From: Reticulitermes lucifugus
Lineage: Eukaryota > Arthropoda > Insecta > Blattodea > Rhinotermitidae
Direction: 5' to 3'
NCBI GenBank assembly: GCA_026260175.1
Contig: JAKCWW010001717.1
Location: 20,829 to 46,791, forward strand
Length of the DNA: 25,963 nucleotides
The first letter of the stretch is position 1; each line of letters begins with the position of its first letter. Both the position numbers and the translations under genes were made by a program. Below the pieces are notes generated by a model. The model was not told the origin of the DNA. It made no database searches and worked only from the letters and a program-made list of their open reading frames with translations. Below, piece by piece: positions 19,421 through 25,963 of this stretch.

Positions 19421-19607
19421 GTTTATTGTGTAGAAATATAAAGTTATTGTAAAGCAGAAAATCGTGAAGTTGTAATATAAACATGTTTCATCAGCTGGAG
19501 TAAACGGAGTGGTTTCAGAACTGTATATGATGGTGCTCCCTTAGCAAGTACATTAACGAACCCTTACCCCCTTTTCTTACTTTCTGTGTATATAAGGAAC
19601 ACCTTTT
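19421..19607. other. No gene recognised
   Basis: Short AT-rich spacer between two repeat fragments, with no identifiable content. Confidence 0.5.
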
Positions 19608-19788
19608 TCAGTCTACTGGTAAGGTTGCCATCTCACTGTCTCTAGACCTGCGGGATGTCCCTTCGTCTGACGCCTGTCCTTTGACCTGTCCAGCAACGGA
19701 CGCCCTGTCAGTAGCCACGCTACCGCTGGTATAGCTCTCAGGACACGCAAACCTCCTCAACACGAGAAGGTGGAGAGGCCTTCGAATA
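19608..19788 (-). mobile_element. LINE-associated fragment
   Basis: Minus-strand translation of 19608-19790 gives PESYTSGSVATDRASVAGQV, then KGQASDEG. I recall the string YTSGSVATGR...QVKG...DEEGYPGPPGWG from non-LTR retrotransposon debris in Blattodea. The copy diverges after DEG. An AAT microsatellite (19785-19812) lies at its 5' end as read on the minus strand. Recognition is by motif memory only. Confidence 0.45.
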
Positions 19789-19812
19789 ATAATAATAGTA
19801 ATAATAATAATA
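19785..19812. repeat. (AAT)n microsatellite
   Basis: AAT units with a single AGT interruption near 19797, next to the LINE-associated fragment. Confidence 0.93.
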
Positions 19813-19899
19813 CCTGTGTAATATTCACAACCACAAGTAAAAAAATAGAGGAAAACTGTCTCTACTGCGACTTCTGTGCCCGGGACTGCTTGTTTCATC

Positions 19900-19907
19900 A
19901 TGTAGAA
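19900..19907. repeat. Left 8-bp target-site duplication of the outer hAT
   Basis: ATGTAGAA here pairs with ATGTAGCC at 20905-20912 (six of eight bases identical). Eight-base duplications are the hallmark of hAT insertion. The mismatches fit the general age of the element. Confidence 0.6.
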
Positions 19908-20904
19908 CATGGGCCTCCAAACTTTTTATGGCAAGGCGCCACACCCGTTATTGTGAGGTGGTTCGCGGTGCGCACGTGAAAAAGTAATAAGTGTTATACC
20001 TAGCCGCCTAAATTACCGTGTGATTTTTATAGTACATACACAGTTTAGAAATGTGGCCGCGGCCGCTTAATACAGCCTGGCGGGCCGCGGGTTGCATTGA
20101 CGCAGCTTACGGTGTTGGCGGTACACTGGAAAGAGAGACCTAAAATTTGTAATCGGAATGCACCTATTTTTAAACAGGGCAATTTATTGTATAAGACAGG
20201 GCTGCCCAACGTGCAGACCTTGAGGAAAGTATTTGCGGCCCTCGGCCATCTGAATAGTTTCAGTAACACAATTTAACAAACATAACATAATAGGTCTGCA
20301 GAACATAATATGGCAAATCTATTAGCAGGGAAAATGTTTAGAAACTATACAACTTATCATTTTCAAGGCAGTACACAGTAAACCAATCATTCTTTGTGTT
20401 TTACCGAGTTTAGTACGGCCTACTACTTTGTCATTCAACCGTACTTTTAGCGTAACTTATTGTTTGTAAATAACGGCCTTTAAGGAAATTCAATCCCCCG
20501 CCACCCGCTTTTCGATATATGTGTACACACGTACGACCCTCGGGCGACTCGGTAACGAATTACGTGGTTCTCCTGTGGGTTGAAGTTGGCCAGTCCTGAT
20601 ATAAGACATTACAGAATCGTAAAACAGAAATATTATGAAATATTGACACACATATTAATTTCAGAAACTTAGGTAAAGACAGTGGTTTACAAATTTTATA
20701 TAATGATGCCCCCTCAGCTTAGAAAAGACCTCATCGAAACCAACCCGCTTTGTTATCTGTGTGAGTGTGTGTAAGGAGGCCTTATATTTGTTCTTAATTT
20801 TTGAAATTGTCGCTTGCATGTTCAGTTTTATATGATCTTTCCTATACTCAAAGCCTCGGGGCACACTTGGCAACAGTTCGCGGCACATCGGTTGAGAACC
20901 ACTG
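19908..20904. mobile_element. Non-autonomous hAT element (outer), about 1 kb
   Basis: The left end reads CATGGGCCTCCAAAC followed by TTTTTATGGCAAGGCGCC. The right end, reverse-complemented from 20904, reads CAGTGGTTCTCAACC and then GATGTGCCGCG, a classical hAT terminus. The two 15-bp ends match at 8 positions, and 4 of the 7 differences are C/T transitions. Imperfect 8-bp target-site duplications flank them. No transposase (BED finger, dimerisation domain or catalytic motif) is encoded, so it moved with enzymes supplied in trans. GC-rich blocks near 20055-20095 include a NotI-type GCGGCCGC at 20059-20066. A second hAT is nested at 20197-20598; without it the outer element is about 587 bp. Confidence 0.68.
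20197..20598. mobile_element. Nested non-autonomous hAT element, 402 bp
   Basis: CAGGGCTGCCCAACGTGCA at the left matches the reverse complement of the right end, CAGGACTGGCCAACTTCAA, at 14 of 19 positions. The octamers just outside are GTATAAGA (20189-20196) and ATATAAGA (20599-20606), identical at seven of eight bases, as expected for a hAT 8-bp target-site duplication. The interior has the sub-terminal GC block GCGGCCCTCGGCC and no coding capacity. Because it lies inside the 19908-20904 element and its duplication is better preserved, it inserted later. Confidence 0.72.
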
Positions 20905-20912
20905 ATGTAGCC

Positions 20913-21985
20913 AGTTAGACACATTGGAACAGATGTCTATCGTAACCATATACCGAAATGAGTAACTGAAATAAAACCGTACTGTGAAAATCCAGATCTG
21001 GCCACCACGTCTCTTGTTATACTCTCCTAACTTGCCTGCTAATTTGATTAGTGAAGTTATTGGAGCCCGGAAGAGGATTTGCACTAACATATGATAAAAA
21101 TGGAGGACAATATAATCCTGGAACATTTGTTGTCCTACAGTTCACCTCGACTTCAATATGCACGGAAATGAGCAACCGCGCTACATAATGCATTTCACTC
21201 CTTTACACTGTTCTCGTTTCCTTGTTTCAGGTAAGGGACACCTAACATGGCTTTTATCTTCACATCACGTAACACCACATTGGCACGGTGAGTGTACAGA
21301 CCTATGGTATGAGTGTACGCATGTTACAGTTCGGTGAGCGAGTGTCGTTTTTCGGTTACAATGGTATTTTACTTATTTATTGGTTTGTGGTTCGTTCTTT
21401 ACATGAATCGTGCTCTTGTAACATCAGGTTCTTGCAGGCACAGAGTTCTTAAACAAGTGCCTATTTACAAGTTACTACTTATACTATCACACTACTGCCA
21501 TTACTCTACTATCACAATCTTTCCTCTTCATTCCAACAATTTTCTCAAGTTTCCTGTTCTATTCCCCGATAGCCTCCAATAAACGCTGTGTGTTATGAAC
21601 TCCATTTTCCCATTTGCATCTAATTTGAAGTAAGTATTTTCCGGTATTTCTTTTATGTCCGTTATGTTTGTACAGTTCAGTACTCTCTTATAGGCTGCAT
21701 TCTCATGCTCAACCATTAGTACATAACAGATTTTTTCTCCACCTTATCCATTTCGATGCAGAACCTATACAAGTGGCTATCGTATTGGGCGTGTCACACT
21801 AACCGCCACACATTCGCTACTTATAAACTACGATTTATTTACACATAGCGATAAGGCAGTTAATTTTCATAGTCTATGCCAGTTTCAGTTGGGCGCAACA
21901 AAATAAATGGTTGTTCGTGAAGATGAAATACATTGTAACACAGAGGGTGTCTTAATTTTTTTTTTTTTGCCGAAACATAAATGCG
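20913..21985. other. 1.1 kb with no supported gene
   Basis: Short frames only (89 codons at 21313-21582 on +, 62 and 92 codons on -), with no recognisable domain. A T12 run lies near 21957-21968, just upstream of the transposase pseudogene. Confidence 0.5.
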
Positions 21986-21989
21986 TATA

Positions 21990-22865
21990 AGAAAGAAATC
22001 CTGTAAAATTCGTCGTAGCAAATGTAGGAATTCGGTTTCCCGTTGTTCCAGTTCTTTCTAAGACAACAATAAAATCGACTGGGGAATAAATTTCCAACAG
22101 ACTTTTTGTTCAAGAAGACACGAGGGGAAACGAGTTTTCTTTAAATGAAACATTAGATAATATTGGAGAGCGTTAAGAATGTCCGCCAAAATCTTTGTTG
22201 CGAGAGTACAGGTTTCTAACTAGATCTGTGAAACAAAAGTGGTGTGTAATGGTGAATTCGATTCATTGGTAACTTATTTCGCAAATGATATTACATATAC
22301 GGTTGTAGAAATACTCAAAATAACAGATAATCACCGAGAAATACACGAAGTGCCATTGCATGGCATAAAAGTTACAGTATAGTATGCTGTCAGAGCAACA
22401 AGGATAATGGGACCCATATTCTTCTCGGATACAATAAATTCAGAACGATACATGGAATGAATTCTCACATCATGTTTTGAAAATTTAAGTTATGAGAGTG
22501 AACGTATTCTTCCAACAAGATGGTGGAACCGCCCATGCAGCCAGTAATTCAGTGACCGCCTTACGTAACACTTATGGGGACTGAATTATTAGTCGTCCAT
22601 TGTGGTCTGCTAGTTAACCTGATTCAACGCTATGTATCTGTGGCGGGATGTTTCAAGGACAGCATTAGGAAAACAATGCTCGTACAGAACATGGCGTTAA
22701 ATATATTATATGGCGCGTATTATCGGCAATTGCTAGACACGAACTTCAAGCAGTTTTTATCAGTTTGTTCACCAGGTGTCGCGCGTGTCTCAGAGTTGCA
22801 GGTCATTTCCAATACCTGCTTTAACACGCAGCAAGTTATATTATGTTCGTATAATAAGGCTTGTT
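21990..22865 (+). pseudogene. Tc1/mariner-superfamily transposase pseudogene
   Basis: Plus-strand fragments in changing frames follow the family order. The N-terminal DNA-binding part reads RFPVVPVLSKTTIKS (about 22033-22077), NETLDNIGER (22145-22174) and PPKSLLRE. There is then a jump to the catalytic half: FDSLVTYFANDITY (22260-22301), GCRNTQNNR, HEVPLHGIKVTV, YAVRATRIMGPIFFSDTINS, ILTSCFENLS, FFQQDGGTAHAASNSVTALR (from 22507), NTYGD and IISRPLWSAS. The C-terminal part ends LRVAGHFQYLL at 22837. The usual length is about 350 codons; here a segment between the two halves is missing. First catalytic Asp is replaced by Asn (22284-22286), the second (22519-22521) is kept, and the third acidic residue is lost at about 22635, where a small deletion also shifts the frame. 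Dead copy; terminal inverted repeats not found. Confidence 0.85.
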
Positions 22866-22948
22866 AAGGTAGAGTCTGTGAGGGGGATCCGCGTTAAGTT
22901 AGGCGCTTTGTGCAAGATACTTTACGACAAGTTTAAGGTAAACAGGTA

Positions 22949-23221
22949 GGCCATGCCACGGCTCAGGCGGTTAGTCGCTGGCCTCTCACCGCGGAGGCCC
23001 GGGTTCGATCCCGGGTCAGTCCATGTGGGATTAGTGGTGGACAAAGTGGCACTGGGACAGGTTTTGCTCCGAGTACTTCGGTTTTCCCCTGTCAGTTCCA
23101 TTCCACCGGTGCTCCATTGCAAGGAAAAACGGAAAAAACTATTCATCTTCATCACAGTGTTGCACAAGAAGCCTGAAGGCTGCGGTGCGTCCGTAGCATC
23201 TGCTGCGGGGCCCTTAAAAAA
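22949..23221 (+). mobile_element. tRNA-derived SINE, copy B
   Basis: Same family as 10953-11229, aligned over the full length with scattered substitutions. The A box is CGGCTCAGGCGG (22959-22970) and the B box GGTTCGATCCC (23002-23012), the latter closer to the consensus than copy A's CAATCCC. It ends GCGGGGCCC plus a short A run. No convincing target-site duplication is visible, so one flank may have decayed or been rearranged. The antisense frame at 22922-23167 and the sense frame at 22953-23231 are incidental to the repeat. Confidence 0.92.
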
Positions 23222-24884
23222 CCGATTATGACATCGTTTTGTAGTAAATTTTCAGGCTTTTTCAAACGTCCACTTAGTTGTTCCAGGTATTCCGCTAGCC
23301 AGCCTCTTAGGAGCATTATTGTTTATTAATTTAAATTTAAGTCTCGATCTTAGGTCACGCGTCGGTTTCCCGAACATAAACAGTAATTTTTATGTTGGCA
23401 TTGATGCTACTTACTAAGTACGTAAATATAAGCCCCAGATTTTGTACGAATGATAGGGAGAAACTTGAATATACATCCTTGTAGCAAGCTTAGTCCGTAG
23501 TTAACCAACATCAACTCACAAGACGTATGCAGAATCGGGAAGCATTCCGCGTTTCATCCATTCATCCATTCTTCTTCGGACGATAAGCCTTCTGTGAGAA
23601 GTAGTATTGCATTCGATATGAGCTTAGACAAGTAGACTCCGCCATACAGTAACTTGCTCTCTGCTTGTTCATAATACGCTGCAAAAGAGGCAGGCCTAAC
23701 TTACAGCTGCGCCTCTCAGAAATCACCATGATAATCCTGACTATTCTAAACCTGATTAATTCCAACACTCGGTTCGAATCGTTGAACCCACTACCACTGC
23801 CACTTCTTCCTTTTACCACGACAGTGTGCAACTTGTTGAGACGTTCTTCGTAGGCCAGGGATATACAAAGTTTCTAACAAAAGGATCGGAATGTAAGTAG
23901 CATTTCGGCGAGCCAGAATGAGGGGAATGCTTCAGTTTGACTATTTTTAACAACCAGAAGATAGTATTATCCCCAATATACATAAGGGGACCAGTGCAAA
24001 TTAAATTAGTGCGACAAATGGTGTTAGTTGTGGTTGCTGACTAGCGGTCCCTGTGTATGGAGTAAGGATGGAAGTTGCGATGCGCAGAACTTCACTCAGA
24101 TGTTTGTCTGTTACCCATACCCTAATTTCGGGTTTGTTACTCTTCGTTAGACGGAGGAAGTTTTTTCATAAATGTGCGAGTACGTGGATGCAAATATTGG
24201 AAGATCTTCATTCCAAAGCCCTTTAAATTATGAACACCCACTTAGTTCTGTGTTACTGCAAGTCGATTAGCGCCTTATGTGGAGTATCCGGTGCCTTTTG
24301 GACACTAAGGTGAAAGAAGAGGTCAGCTGGTCAATGACACGTTGTACTTTTCGGAACTCCTGCAATCTGTGATAGAATTCCGCGTGAAGCTTACGAAGGG
24401 TATCGCTGTATCTGTTGGTCGCACTGGGACACGAGTTGTAGAAAAGTTATTTTCCAAGTACAGTGATTGAGATATTATGTTTAAGAAGCTGAAACAAATT
24501 GTTTATGTTCAGGAAAAAATCCCAAATAGCCGCGTGGGTCAGAGGGAAGTTCTCGGTCTCTAATTTACCCATCCTTGACGTGGAGTGACCTGATTATTTG
24601 GCTCATTTATTAATCAGCAGGCTTCTTAACAAGTAATTCTGCCCGTCAGCCATGGATGCCCAAAGTGTAGGTTATTTTGCAGCTTTCAGCGGAAAGCATA
24701 GTTTTACTTATGGAAGCTCCTGCGCCCCTTACATATTTTCAGATCTTCAAAGAAGTTTAACATGCGTGATTTTTCGTTTACGACAGGTAAATGTTACTAC
24801 ATTAGCGACAGAGCGGACCAATACCTTTCTTTCTTTATTTCTTTCTCAGTCTGAATTCTTTGGCTGTTCATTGATAACACTCAG
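23222..24884. other. 1.7 kb with no supported gene
   Basis: Short frames only (up to 104 codons at 24652-24966 on +, which runs into the inverted SINE). A tRNA-like A-box string CCGCGTGGGTCAGAGGG near 24530-24546 is followed by CTCGGTCTCTAA, as in some tRNA-derived SINE heads, but no B box follows. No other structure is supported. Confidence 0.45.
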
Positions 24885-25083
24885 TGACACACACACACAA
24901 TCACACACATACTCTGTAGGACTCCTCTGGACGAAGGATTGGTTCGTCGCGGAGACCCCTACCTGAGAACATACAACATTCACAAGAGACACACATCCAT
25001 GCTCACGGTGATTCGAACCTGCATACCCAGCAAGCGAGCGGCCACAGACCTACGCCTTAAACTGCACGGCCACTGGAATCGGC
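24885..25083 (-). mobile_element. tRNA-derived SINE (second family), inverted copy
   Basis: On the minus strand, from about 25083, the order is an A-box-like CAGTTTAAGGCG, GCTCGCTTGCTGGGTATG, a B box GGTTCGAATCA, GCATGGATGTGTGTCTCTT, TTGTATGTTCTCAGG, TCTCCGCGACG, CTTCGTCCAGAGGAGTCCTA and then a TG-rich tail. This parallels the copy at 14908-15247 and continues without a break through the position of that copy's N gap. The 3' hairpin block present in the other copy is replaced here by (TG)n, so the 3' ends differ. Confidence 0.83.
24887..24909. repeat. (CA)n microsatellite at SINE tail
   Basis: Alternating CA with a single interruption. It lies at the 3' end of the inverted SINE, where a simple tail is expected. 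Confidence 0.88.
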
Positions 25084-25874
25084 GGACCAATACACAAGAG
25101 TGAAAATTTCATGCGGAATTTGGGGAATATCTTCGGTTTTGCATATTTACTGGACACTCGTTTAAAGCAGACTTCCATCAGTTTCCATACGGGATATTTC
25201 TTTTAAACCAGAATCACTCACTGGCTTTTGTGTAAAAGAGTGCAAGGGGAAAGAAGAAAAATTGCAAATACAGAAATAAGGAAGAGCGGAAGAAGGCGAT
25301 TCAGACAAGACTTACGTAGTGTGGAAGCGAATAAAGCAACAACTGGAGTGCTTTATACCAAAATAATTGAAATAATGTGATAGTCGTACATTTTACAGTA
25401 GAAAACAAACGTGACGACTGATGAACTAGAAATGGCCCAGTGCCCAAAGGGACGCTAAACTACTTCTGTAGATAAAATTTGAATTGGCAGTTTTCTTTGA
25501 AAGTGGACTGAGAATGAAGGGAGCGCGTTTATTTTGTGCGATGTGTGCGTAGTCTTATGATGGGTTGCGGTGGGATGTTCTTACTAATCTGCAGAATGCG
25601 TATCAGGGACTGCCCTTCATATCGGAATACAGCTTGCTGAGATTGTGATGATTTTGTAAGTTACTTAACGGTGTTGTCAATATCTACGGCTCTATAGCGT
25701 TGATGGTAGGGTGACTGATGAATGATGAACAACAAGGGATTTGGAAGGAAGCGGTCGTGACGAGGTCAGTACTATCACATTTAAATGCTGCTCTTCGGGC
25801 AATGTAAGAAAGTCGAACATTAAGAACGCAAGTTGCTATGAAAGCAGCGTCTTTGCTTATCGTGTTATTCATAT
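25084..25874. other. No gene recognised
   Basis: Near 25245-25379 an open segment reads KIANTEIRKSGRRRFRQDLR, then SVEANKATTGVLYTKIIEIM. It is basic and has no family I recognise. No repeats are supported in the rest. Confidence 0.4.
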
Positions 25875-25963
25875 TTTATTATTTCAGTCATAATAGGCAA
25901 GGAGTCAAGGAGGAGAGGAATATCCTACATACAATAAAAAGAAGAAAGGCTAACTGGATTGGT
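25875..25963 (+). pseudogene. LINE reverse-transcriptase remnant, cut by window end
   Basis: The last 76 bases translate as NRQGVKEERNILHTIKRRKA followed by NWIG, which I recognise as the VKEERNILHTIKRRKANWIGHILRRN-type segment downstream of the reverse-transcriptase domain of an insect non-LTR retrotransposon. It differs from the RMRWAGHV-type segment at 13132, so this is a second LINE lineage. The frame is open to the window end, so whether the copy is intact further right cannot be said. Its 5' end is probably truncated, because nothing resembling the catalytic domain precedes it. Confidence 0.72.

Overview
This window looks like intergenic or intronic DNA from a large, repeat-rich insect genome. 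I found no host gene, no true tRNA, rRNA or snRNA gene, no CRISPR array and nothing bacterial. Every stretch with a recognisable coding past is the broken remnant of a transposable element. The best taxonomic guess is Blattodea (cockroach or termite). It rests on two tRNA-derived SINE families, on LINE 3' remnants and on a short dispersed module, all of which I recall as common in cockroach and termite sequence. That is recollection and inference, not a search result.

Layout, left to right. 1-54 is a (TG)n tract. 373-620 is a degenerate ~40-bp minisatellite. 1453-1516 is a (TACA)n tract. 2205-2640 (-) is a mariner transposase pseudogene that has lost its catalytic core. 2945-3075 is a diverged SINE. 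3413-3469 is a hairpin with a hammerhead-like core, followed by a 221-bp terminal-inverted-repeat element (3508-3728) holding a second such core on the other strand. 4675-4884 is a foldback repeat with 85-bp arms. From about 4,890 to 10,940 there is little recognisable sequence beyond a possible short hAT remnant at 8433-8694. A SINE flanked by a target-site duplication lies at 10953-11229. Two 54-bp direct repeats (11830-11937) each carry a perfect TGACGTCA palindrome. LINE remnants occupy 12760-12970 and 13032-13490. A second SINE family at 14908-15247 is interrupted by a 50-N gap with identical 36-bp flanks. A degenerate ~65-bp tandem array lies at 16600-17215, with a hAT-like remnant beside it.

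The right part holds a LINE-associated fragment (19608-19788, -), a hAT element (19908-20904) with a second, younger hAT element nested inside it (20197-20598), each with its own 8-bp target-site duplication, a Tc1/mariner-superfamily transposase pseudogene (about 21990-22865, +), a second copy of the first SINE (22949-23221), an inverted copy of the second SINE (24885-25083), and the start of another LINE reverse-transcriptase remnant running off the window at 25963.

No genes work together here. The value of the window is as a stratified record of insertions: mariner/Tc1, hAT, LINE and SINE elements at different stages of decay, plus several satellite-like or foldback structures that named families do not fully explain. 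The most interesting are the paired hammerhead-like cores at 3413-3621, the hAT-in-hAT nesting, the CRE-bearing direct repeats and the assembly artefact at the N gap.
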